Below, piece after piece: positions 34,533 to 42,110 of a DNA stretch of 64,000 nucleotides (its first letter is position 1; every line of letters starts with the position of its first letter). The notes beneath the pieces are model-generated. The model was given only the letters and a program-made list of their open reading frames with translations. It was not told the origin of the DNA and made no database searches. Both the position numbers and the translations under genes were made by a program. The DNA comes from Kribbella steppae. Its GTDB lineage: Bacteria > Actinomycetota > Actinomycetes > Propionibacteriales > Kribbellaceae. The stretch covers positions 62,001-126,000 of the forward strand of contig NZ_SLWN01000015.1 in assembly GCF_004342025.1 (NCBI RefSeq), given 5' to 3'.

Positions 34533-35425
34533 GCCTTGACCCCCTGATCCACCCGCGACCGCAGCCGGGCGACCGTGAGTGCGAGGCCGGCGGTGACCAG
34601 CATCAGTACGACGGACTGCGCCGAACCGAAGCCGAGCGCGTTGTTGTGGAACGAGTCCCACAGGATCAGGTACGCCGCGGTCTGCGTGGACCCGGCCGGA
34701 CCGCCACCGGTGAGCGACACGACCAGGTCGTACGTCTTCAGCAGCGTGACCAGCGACAGCACCAGGTTGACCGTCACCACCGGCGCGAGCGCGGGCAGCG
34801 TGACGTTGAGGAACGTCTGCCGCGGTGAGGCGCCGTCGATCCGCGCCGCCTCGAGCAGATCACGCGACACCGTCTGCAGACCGGCCAGGTAGAGCACCAC
34901 ATTGACGCCGAACCCGGCCCAGACCAGTACGCCGATCAGACTCGCCAACGCCCAGTTCGGGTTCGACAGGAATGGCAGCACCTCGGCGCCCTTGGACGTC
35001 AGGAAGCCGTTGACCACACCCGACGTCCCGAGTACGGCGCTCCACAGGAAGCCGACCACGAGTGCGCTCAGCACGTGCGGGTAGAACAGCACGACCCGGA
35101 AGAACGCGTTCAACCGGGACGCACCGTTCACCAGCAGCGCGAAACCGAGACCCAGCACGCTGAGCAGGACGGTGCCGACGGCGGCGATCAGCAGGGTCAC
35201 CCAGCCGGCGCGGATCGCCTCCTCGCTGCGAGCGAGATCGAGGTAGTTCTGCAGCCCGACGATTGCCGGGTTGGCGCTGTACCCGTTCCAGTCGGTCAGG
35301 CTCAGGTAGATCGACAGGCAGACCGGGACCACGAGCATCACGACGAAGAGCAGCAGCGCGGGACCGACCATGCTCGCGGTGGTCAGCCGGTCCCGCAGAC
35401 GGGCGGCTGCTGCGGGGGTGCTCAC
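34529..35425 (-). CDS. Carbohydrate ABC-transporter permease (MalF/UgpA type)
   Basis: The 298-residue membrane protein has six predicted helices and the EAA loop EAARIDGASPRQTFLNVTLP. GTG 35425 overlaps the stop of the substrate-binding gene (GTGA) and is preferred to the ATG 18 nt upstream. It forms the channel with the permease at 33648-34532. Confidence 0.9.
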   Translation of the reverse strand: MSTPAAAARLRDRLTTASMVGPALLLFVVMLVVPVCLSIYLSLTDWNGYSANPAIVGLQNYLDLARSEEAIRAGWVTLLIAAVGTVLLSVLGLGFALLVNGASRLNAFFRVVLFYPHVLSALVVGFLWSAVLGTSGVVNGFLTSKGAEVLPFLSNPNWALASLIGVLVWAGFGVNVVLYLAGLQTVSRDLLEAARIDGASPRQTFLNVTLPALAPVVTVNLVLSLVTLLKTYDLVVSLTGGGPAGSTQTAAYLILWDSFHNNALGFGSAQSVVLMLVTAGLALTVARLRSRVDQGVKA

Positions 35426-36690
35426 GACTTCGACCCCATCCAACTGTCGATGCGCTTGGCGACGTCGGCCGCCGACTTACCGGTGTAGAGACTCTGGACC
35501 GACTTGTTCCACTCCCCGTTGAAACCTCCCGGCAGGGTGTTGGCGCCGTACCCCTCGCCCTGGGCGACGTGCTTCGGCGCCTGGTCGAGGATGTCCTGCA
35601 CCTGCTTGCCGAGCGGGGTCAGCTTGTCGGTGAAGCCCTTGCGGAAGTTGCCGTCCTGGGCGAGCTGGCTCTGCACGGCCTTCTCGTCGGTGACCAGCCA
35701 CTGGACCAGCTTCACCGCGAGGTCACGCTGCTTGGTCGACTTCAGCACCATGTACGGCGCCGCCATCGTGACGCCCTGCGGACCCGGGTAGGGCTGGCCG
35801 GCTTCGGTCGGCGCGGCGAACACACCGAGGTCGAAGGTGGGCTTCTGGCTCTCCGCGGTCCGGACGAACCAGCTGCCCATGATGTACATCGCGGACTTGC
35901 CGGTCAGGAAGTTCGTCTGGGCGTTGACGTCGTCCAGGCCGAGCGCGTTCTTGTCGACGTACCCGTTCTTGATCCAGGACTCGTAGCGCTCCAGCAGCGG
36001 CAGCATGGTCTGGCCGACGGTGAGCTGCTTGGAGTTGACCTGGCTGTACCAGTCCGGGTGCTTGGTCGCGATCGACGGGTCGCTGAGTTGCAGCAGCTGC
36101 AACCCGGTGACGTAGTCTCCGGCGGTCTGCAGCGGCAGGTAGCCGGCGGCCTTCAGCTTGCCCATCGCGGCGGTCAGCTCGTCGAGGTTCTTCGGAGGCG
36201 CGCTGATACCGGCCTTGGTGAACGCGTCCTTGTTGTAGAACACCAGCGACTGCGCCTGCTGGCCGACACCGACGGTGTAGACCTTGCTGTCCAGCGCGGC
36301 CTGCTCGACCAGCGGCGTGTCCTTGGTCCAGGCCTGGTCGGTGAGCTCCATCATCTGCGGCGCGAGCGTCTTGTCCGCCATCAGCGTCTCGACCACGTCC
36401 GGCGCGTTGCCGGCCGCGAGCAACTGCGGCAGGGTGTCCTTCACGCCCTGGCCGGTCGGCGCCTCGATCTTCACGTCGACACCGGGGTTGGCCTCCTCGA
36501 ACGGTTTGACCAGCTCCTCCCAGTAACCCTTGGTCAGGTTGGGGGTGATGTTCACCAGCATGCGTACTTCGCCAGTGGGGCCACCGGCCGCGCCGCCGTC
36601 GTCACTGAAACCACCACCGCAGCCGGCCGCGCCCACCAGGATCGCGGCGGCCGCCACAACGCCGAGTGCACGGCGTACCGAACGAGCCAT
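35422..36690 (-). CDS. ABC-importer substrate-binding lipoprotein
   Basis: The 422-residue protein has a lipoprotein signal with lipidation at C24 (LVGAAGCGGG) and a complete family-1 solute-binding domain, so it captures an oligosaccharide at the cell surface. It is the first gene of a run of 13 minus-strand genes ending at 20433 whose spacings are all 23 nt or less. A very strong ribosome site (GAGGAGGA, 7 nt before ATG) suggests high expression. A TTGACA -35 next to a perfect palindrome lies upstream. The ligand is unknown. Confidence 0.9.
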   Translation of the reverse strand: MARSVRRALGVVAAAAILVGAAGCGGGFSDDGGAAGGPTGEVRMLVNITPNLTKGYWEELVKPFEEANPGVDVKIEAPTGQGVKDTLPQLLAAGNAPDVVETLMADKTLAPQMMELTDQAWTKDTPLVEQAALDSKVYTVGVGQQAQSLVFYNKDAFTKAGISAPPKNLDELTAAMGKLKAAGYLPLQTAGDYVTGLQLLQLSDPSIATKHPDWYSQVNSKQLTVGQTMLPLLERYESWIKNGYVDKNALGLDDVNAQTNFLTGKSAMYIMGSWFVRTAESQKPTFDLGVFAAPTEAGQPYPGPQGVTMAAPYMVLKSTKQRDLAVKLVQWLVTDEKAVQSQLAQDGNFRKGFTDKLTPLGKQVQDILDQAPKHVAQGEGYGANTLPGGFNGEWNKSVQSLYTGKSAADVAKRIDSWMGSKS

Positions 36691-36773
36691 TTCGGGGTCC
36701 TCCTCAGATCCTCCCGGCGTCGGGGGCGGCCGGGCGTCGTTAGCGATGGACGATGCAGGGAGTGACGCTCAAG

Positions 36774-36789
36774 TGTCAACGTTTAAACG
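36774..36789. promoter_or_regulatory. -35 box and palindromic operator of the 13-gene operon
   Basis: On the minus strand TTGACA (36779-36774) faces the substrate-binding gene, with a CATCGT hexamer 18 nt downstream as a possible -10. It abuts the 10-bp perfect palindrome CGTTTAAACG (36780-36789). The site lies in the 177-nt divergent spacer shared with the HTH-GntR fusion regulator, its likely binder. Confidence 0.5.
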
Positions 36790-36867
36790 GCAAACTGGAC
36801 GTTCTGAGTCAGAAGTCCGCACCATAAGGGGTTGGCAGATTGCTGTGGGCCGGGTCACTATGCAGCC

Positions 36868-37983
36868 ATGCCCGATGCCGGACGCCCCAAGTCGCCGCTG
36901 ACCTTGTCACCGGCCGAGCGTGCTGCGCTCAGCCATCTCGCCGCCGGGAACGGGACCAACCCGGCGATGCGGATCCGCAGCCGGATCGTGCTCGCCTGCG
37001 CCGAGGGCCAGTCGAACAAGGACGTCGCGGACCTGCTCGCGGTCACCCCCGGCACGGTCGGCAAATGGCGCCGCCGGTTCCTCCGGATGGGGATGGCCGG
37101 CCTCGACGACGGGATGCGCAGCGGCCGACCGCGAATGGTCGACCGGGTTCAGCTGGGTGCCGTCGGCGCAGGATCGATGGCCGATTCCGGACACCCGGCG
37201 TCGACGCGCGAGGTCGCGGCCGTTCACGGAGTGTCGCAATCGACCGTCGCGCGCCGTCGTCGCGAGGAGATCCACCAATACCGCACCGGCGGCGGACTCG
37301 CGCTGGGCTCGGCCCAGCCCGCTCCCCCGCCGTCGACCGACATCGAACTGCTCTCGGACCGGGTCTACGAGGCGATCCGCGGCTGGATACTGTCCGGTGA
37401 GCTCGCGCCCGGGATGCGCGTGGTCGAGTCCGAGATCGCCCGCGTCCTCGGCACCAGCCAGACCCCCGCGCGGGAAGCGGTACGGCGGCTGGCGCACGAA
37501 GGACTGGTGACGTACCGGCCCCGGCTGGGCAACTTCGTCACCGAGATCTCCCAGGTCGAGGCCCGCGAGGCGCGGGAGGTCCGCGTGCTGCTGGAGACCG
37601 CGGCGGCCCGGCGGGCGACCGGACACGTCCCGCCGGAGGAGCTCGACCTGCTGCGGATCGAGGTGCAGCGGATGACCGAGGCGGCCGAGCACCACGACAT
37701 TGGCGCCTTCCGCGAGGCCGACCTGCGGTTCCACCGGCAGGTGCTCGCGACCAGCGGCAACTCGATGCTGCTGAAGGTCTGGCGCACGCTCGAGCCGGCG
37801 CTGTGGAACCTGCAGGTCGTCTCGAACGCCATGTACGCCGGCGACTGGGGCCTGATGGCCCGTCGCCACATCGATCTGGTCGAGGTCCTGGCCGGCACCG
37901 ATCCCGAGGACGCGGCCCGCCTGTTCTCGGCCCACGCCCGCGGCGAGAGCTCCATCACCAGACCCGCGGGGCGCCATGACTGA
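36868..37983 (+). CDS. GntR/FCD regulator fused to an IS630-type transposase HTH
   Basis: The 371-residue protein has two unrelated DNA-binding parts. Residues about 10-130 (AMRIRSRIVLACAEGQSNKDV, VGKWRRRFLRMGMAGL) look like the double-HTH of IS630-family transposases. Residues about 163-371 are a GntR winged helix (LSDRVYEAIRGWILSGEL, TPAREAVRRLAHEGLV) and an FCD ligand domain with ADLRFHRQVL. FadR-type proteins sense organic acids, fitting the sugar-acid genes around it. ATG 36868 is chosen over an ATG 36 nt upstream because similarity begins there. It overlaps the lactonase gene by 8 nt and is divergent from the 13-gene operon. Confidence 0.82.
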   Translation: MPDAGRPKSPLTLSPAERAALSHLAAGNGTNPAMRIRSRIVLACAEGQSNKDVADLLAVTPGTVGKWRRRFLRMGMAGLDDGMRSGRPRMVDRVQLGAVGAGSMADSGHPASTREVAAVHGVSQSTVARRRREEIHQYRTGGGLALGSAQPAPPPSTDIELLSDRVYEAIRGWILSGELAPGMRVVESEIARVLGTSQTPAREAVRRLAHEGLVTYRPRLGNFVTEISQVEAREAREVRVLLETAAARRATGHVPPEELDLLRIEVQRMTEAAEHHDIGAFREADLRFHRQVLATSGNSMLLKVWRTLEPALWNLQVVSNAMYAGDWGLMARRHIDLVEVLAGTDPEDAARLFSAHARGESSITRPAGRHD

Positions 37984-38794
37984 TTCGCCGGACAACCGCC
38001 CACCCCCGGCCGACAGCCACGCACCGACTCCCCTCGACGCCCACGTTCACGTCTGGGACCTCGCCCGCCGGCAACTGCCCTGGTTACCCGCCGGCCACCG
38101 TCTCCGCCGCGACTTCACCCTCCCCGACCTCGCCGCAGCATCCGGCGGTCGCCTGCCGGACACCATTCTGGTCCAGGCCGACGCCGATCCGCTCGAAGTC
38201 ACCGACCTGCTCGACCTCGCCGCGACCACACCCTCCGTCCTCGGCGTCGTCGGCTGGTTCGATCTCCTGACCGACGTCAAGCTTCCGCAGAACTCCCACC
38301 TGGTGGGCATCCGTTGCCCGCCCGCCGACCAGACCGACCCCGAGGCGCTCACCGACCCGGCGCTCCTTCGCGGAGTGCGGGCCGCCGCCGACGCTGGACT
38401 CGCCATCGATCTGCTCCTCCGACCCCCTGCCCTCATCGGCGCCGCCCGGCTCGCAACCGCTGTGCCCGACGCCCGATTCGTGCTCGACCACCTCGGCAAC
38501 CCGGCCACCGCCGACGCCGACTGGCTCACTGGGATGACGGCACTCGCCGACTGCCCGAACGTCACCGTCAAGCTCTCCGGCACCGCCCACCTACCGTCCG
38601 GCACCCTCGCCGAACTCATCGCCGTGGCTCTCGACCTCTTCGGCAGCGACCGGTTGATGTTCGGCTCCGACTGGCCCGTGTGCACGCTCTCCAGCAGTCG
38701 CGCCGAGGTCGTTCGCCGTACCACTGAACTGCTTCCGGCGGCCGCGCACAACGACGTGTTCCGCGGCACCGCCCAGCGCACCTACCGCCCCTAG
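37976..38794 (+). CDS. Amidohydrolase, L-fucono-lactonase-like
   Basis: The 272-residue protein is a cog3618-type amidohydrolase TIM barrel. Metal or catalytic residues are seen as DAHVHVW (H23, H25), DHLG (D171, H172) and GSDWP (D232). Relatives hydrolyse sugar lactones such as L-fucono-1,4-lactone or L-rhamnono-lactone. It lies between the regulator and a GH95 alpha-L-fucosidase, with a sugar dehydrogenase two genes later, so it should open the lactone made from fucose. It overlaps the regulator gene by 8 nt; the fucosidase starts 12 nt after its stop. Confidence 0.84.
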   Translation: MTDSPDNRPPPADSHAPTPLDAHVHVWDLARRQLPWLPAGHRLRRDFTLPDLAAASGGRLPDTILVQADADPLEVTDLLDLAATTPSVLGVVGWFDLLTDVKLPQNSHLVGIRCPPADQTDPEALTDPALLRGVRAAADAGLAIDLLLRPPALIGAARLATAVPDARFVLDHLGNPATADADWLTGMTALADCPNVTVKLSGTAHLPSGTLAELIAVALDLFGSDRLMFGSDWPVCTLSSSRAEVVRRTTELLPAAAHNDVFRGTAQRTYRP

Positions 38795-38806
38795 GGAGAC
38801 CGCTCC

Positions 38807-41236
38807 ATGACCGAATACACCCGACGCCAGGTCCTGCGGACCGCCGGCGCCGCGGCCGGCACCGCTGTCGTCGCCGGCACCTTGACCGATCCGCTCGCCG
38901 CCATCGCCGCCCCCGAACCGGTCGGCAGCGACACCAATCCGCTGCAGCTCTGGTACACCCAGCCCGCCACCGAGTGGCTTCAGGCGCTTGCCGTCGGCAA
39001 CGGCCGGCTCGGGGCGATGGTGTACGGCGGGATCGCGACCGAACAGCTCCAGCTCAACGAGGACTCGATCTGGGCCGGCGGTCCACACCAGTACGACGAC
39101 CCGGCCGGCCGCGAGGCGCTGCCGGAGATCCGGCGACTGATCGTCGAGGAGGACTACCTCGCCGCGCAGATGCTGGCCGATGAGAAGTTCATGGGCCGCC
39201 CGACCGAGCAGATGCAGTACCAACCGGTCGGCGACCTGACGCTCAGGTTTCCCGGCATCACCGAGGCCGGCGTCACGTCGTACCGGCGCGAGCTTGATCT
39301 GACCACGGCGATCACCTCGGTGAGCTATGTCGCCGACGGTGTCCGCTACACGCGTGAGGTGTTCGTCAGCCATCCGGACCAGGTGCTGGTGATGCGGCTG
39401 ACCGCGGACCGCGCCGGTGCGCTGTCCTTCGACGCGACGTTCACGACACCGCAGGCGGCCACGGTCGATCGGTACGACGACCGGACGCTGGCGCTGAACG
39501 GGATCAGCGGGGACGCCGAAGGGCTCAAGGGGTCGGTGAAGTTCTGCGCACTGGCCCGGGCGTTCGCCGAGGGCGGGACCACGAACGTTGCTGACGGAAA
39601 GCTGACGGTCGCCGGTGCCGACGCGGTCATGCTGGTGCTGTCGATCGGGTCCAGCTACCGCAACTACCTCGACGTCAGCGCCGACCAGGTGGCGAAGGCG
39701 ACGACGCATCTGCCGGCCGAGCGTCCGGCGTACGGACGCCTGCGGCAGACACACATCGAGGACTACCGGCGGCTGTTCGGCCGGCTCGACATCGATCTCG
39801 GTACGTCGGACTCGATCGCACTGCCGACCGACCAGCGGGTGATCGCGTTCCGCAACGGCGGCGATCCGCAGCTGGCCGCGCTCTACTACCAGTTCGGGCG
39901 GTACCTGCTGATCTCGAGCTCACGCAGCCCGGGGCAGCCGGCCAACCTGCAGGGCATCTGGAGCTACAAGATGCTGCCGGAGTGGCAGTCGAAGTTCACC
40001 CTGAACATCAACGCCGAGATGAACTACTGGCCCGCGGGTCCGGCCAACCTCGCGGAGTGCTGGGACCCGATGTTCCAGATGATCGCCGAGCTGGCCGAGT
40101 CCGGCGCACGGACTGCTGAGGTGATGTACGACGCTCCTGGGTGGGTCGCGCATCACAACACCGACGGGTGGCGGGGTTCGGCTCCGGTGGACTTCGCGTT
40201 CTACGGGGTCTGGCCGACCGGTGGTGCCTGGTTGTCGCTGCTGTTCTGGGAGCGGTACGAGTACACGGGCGACCTCGCGACGTTGCAGAAGTACTACCCG
40301 GTGCTGCGTGGATCGGTGGAGTTCTTCCTCGACCAGCTGCAGACGGATGCGAAGACGGGCTATCTGGTGACCAGCCCGTCCCACTCGCCCGAGCTCAAGC
40401 ACCACGACTACGACAACGAAGGTGTCAGCATCTGTGCCGGTCCGACGATGGACAGCGAGATCCTGCACGACCTGTTCAAGGTCTTCGGCCAGGCGGCTGC
40501 CCTGCTGGGTCAGGACTCCGCGATGGCCGCGCAGGTCGCCGAGGCGCGGTCCCGGCTGGCGCCGATCCAGATCGGGTACCTCGGCCAGGTCCAGGAGTGG
40601 CTGATCGACTGGGAAGAGGCCGCGATGGAGACGAGCCGCCATGTCTCCCATCTGTGGGCACTCTTCCCGAGCGACCAGATCACTCCCCGCCGTACGCCGG
40701 AACTCGCCGACGCGGCCCGGAAGTCACTGGAACTGCGTGGCCCGGCAGTGACTGCCGGATGGTCGCTCGCCTGGAAGCTGAACATGCGGGCGCGGCTGCT
40801 CGAGCCGGACAACGCGTACAAGCACCTGACCCAACTGCTCGCTCCCGGCCGGACGGCGCCGAACCTGTTCGACCTGCATCCGCCGTTCCAGATCGACGGG
40901 AACTTCGGCGGCGTCTCCGGGATCACCGAGATGATCATGCAGAGCCATTCCGGCGAGGTCGCGCTGCTGCCCTGCGTCCCGGCTGCGTTCCCCACCGGCA
41001 GGATCAGCGGCCTCCGCGCCCGCGGTGGCTTCGACCTCGAGCTCACCTGGTCCGAAGGCAAGCTGACCCGAGCCCGCATCCGCTCCTTGCTCGGCAACCG
41101 CCTGAAGCTCCGCACGGGCCTCAAGGTCGACGTGAAGTCCAGCGCCGGCCCAGTCGCCTTCGCCCGCCCGGAAGAAGGCGTCGTCGAATTCCGCACCCGC
41201 CCAGGCGTCGACTACTTCATCGAGCCTCGCCCATGA
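38807..41236 (+). CDS. GH95 alpha-L-fucosidase, TAT-exported
   Basis: The 809-residue protein has a twin-arginine signal (TRRQVLRTAG) and the complete GH95 layout: an N-terminal beta-sandwich, an (alpha/alpha)6 barrel and a C-terminal beta-domain. Family motifs are intact: NINAEMNYW (N400, N402), SPSHSPE (E529, probable acid), QEWLIDWEE and DGNFGG (D697). Known members are inverting 1,2-alpha-L-fucosidases, and some act on L-galactose in plant polymers. It should release fucose outside the cell for the dehydrogenase and lactonase encoded beside it. A GGGAGA ribosome site precedes the ATG; the stop overlaps the next start (ATGA). Confidence 0.9.
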   Translation: MTEYTRRQVLRTAGAAAGTAVVAGTLTDPLAAIAAPEPVGSDTNPLQLWYTQPATEWLQALAVGNGRLGAMVYGGIATEQLQLNEDSIWAGGPHQYDDPAGREALPEIRRLIVEEDYLAAQMLADEKFMGRPTEQMQYQPVGDLTLRFPGITEAGVTSYRRELDLTTAITSVSYVADGVRYTREVFVSHPDQVLVMRLTADRAGALSFDATFTTPQAATVDRYDDRTLALNGISGDAEGLKGSVKFCALARAFAEGGTTNVADGKLTVAGADAVMLVLSIGSSYRNYLDVSADQVAKATTHLPAERPAYGRLRQTHIEDYRRLFGRLDIDLGTSDSIALPTDQRVIAFRNGGDPQLAALYYQFGRYLLISSSRSPGQPANLQGIWSYKMLPEWQSKFTLNINAEMNYWPAGPANLAECWDPMFQMIAELAESGARTAEVMYDAPGWVAHHNTDGWRGSAPVDFAFYGVWPTGGAWLSLLFWERYEYTGDLATLQKYYPVLRGSVEFFLDQLQTDAKTGYLVTSPSHSPELKHHDYDNEGVSICAGPTMDSEILHDLFKVFGQAAALLGQDSAMAAQVAEARSRLAPIQIGYLGQVQEWLIDWEEAAMETSRHVSHLWALFPSDQITPRRTPELADAARKSLELRGPAVTAGWSLAWKLNMRARLLEPDNAYKHLTQLLAPGRTAPNLFDLHPPFQIDGNFGGVSGITEMIMQSHSGEVALLPCVPAAFPTGRISGLRARGGFDLELTWSEGKLTRARIRSLLGNRLKLRTGLKVDVKSSAGPVAFARPEEGVVEFRTRPGVDYFIEPRP

Positions 41237-42078
41237 CCGTGCTCGGCCCACTGGGGCTGGGCACCGCACCACTCGCCGGAGGTGAAGCGGGCGCTGCTCA
41301 GGCTGCTCTTGAGACGGCTTTGGCGGCGGGGATCGACTACTTCGACACGGCTCCGCTGTATGGAGCGGGTTCGGCTGAGCGGCGACTCGGTTCCGCGTTG
41401 GCTGGGGTGGACCGGGCGTCGTACAAGGTCTCTACGAAGGCTGGGCGGCGGGTTGTCGGTGACGGGGTCGAGTACGACTTCAGCGCGGACGGGATTGCCC
41501 GGTCGGTCGAGGACAGTCTGACGCGGCTCGGGCTGGATCGGGTCGACATCGTGCATCTGCACGACCCGGACAACCACGTGCGGCAGGCGCTGGACGAGGC
41601 GTACCCGGTGCTCGACGACCTGCGCCGCCAAGGCGTGATCGGCGCGATCGGGATCGGGGTGAACAGTCCAGAGATCCCGGCCCGGTTCGTCCGCGAGACC
41701 GACCTCGACGTCGTCCTGATCGCCGGCCGCTACACCCTGCTCGACCGGTCGGCCGCCGACGACCTGCTCCCCGCAGCGGCCGACCGCGAGGTCGCGGTGA
41801 TCGCCGGCGGCGTCTTCAACTCCGGCATCCTCGCCGGCGGTTCGACGTACGACTACCGTCCTGCGTCGCCCGAGATCGTCAGCCGCGTCGAGCAGTTGGC
41901 CAAGGTGTGCACGTCGTACGACGTCTCGCTGAAGGCGGCCGCGATGCGCTTCCCCACCACTCATCCCGCGGTGACGACAGTCCTGATCGGCTGCGCCACC
42001 GCCGCCGAGGTCCGCGAGAACGTCGAGCTCTGGCGGCAGCCACTGCCCGCCGAGTTGTGGACAGCTCTCGACTCCTAG
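41233..42078 (+). CDS. Aldo/keto reductase, L-fucose (D-threo-aldose) dehydrogenase-like
   Basis: The 281-residue AKR has the tetrad D38, Y43, K69 and H110 (YFDTAPLYGAG, VSTKAGRRV, IVHLHDPDN). The N terminus, GLGTAPLAGG, and the body match the D-threo-aldose 1-dehydrogenase group that oxidises L-fucose to its lactone with NAD(P). The start overlaps the GH95 stop (ATGA). With the lactonase at 37976 it completes the first two steps of oxidative fucose breakdown. The later dehydratase and aldolase are not clearly present on this strand; the RraA-type aldolase and SDR of the divergent operon might serve. Confidence 0.83.
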   Translation: MTVLGPLGLGTAPLAGGEAGAAQAALETALAAGIDYFDTAPLYGAGSAERRLGSALAGVDRASYKVSTKAGRRVVGDGVEYDFSADGIARSVEDSLTRLGLDRVDIVHLHDPDNHVRQALDEAYPVLDDLRRQGVIGAIGIGVNSPEIPARFVRETDLDVVLIAGRYTLLDRSAADDLLPAAADREVAVIAGGVFNSGILAGGSTYDYRPASPEIVSRVEQLAKVCTSYDVSLKAAAMRFPTTHPAVTTVLIGCATAAEVRENVELWRQPLPAELWTALDS

Positions 42079-42110
42079 CAACACATACCGCCCCGAAAGG
42101 TTGCACCACC

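Noticed and set aside
36780..36789. CGTTTAAACG as evidence of cloning or vector sequence (PmeI site)
   Set aside because: Surrounding DNA is normal divergent promoter sequence with a -35 box; a regulatory palindrome is more likely.
36868..37230. IS630 insertion sequence
   Set aside because: Only the HTH part is present, with no DDE catalytic domain and no terminal repeats; it is continuous in frame with a GntR regulator.
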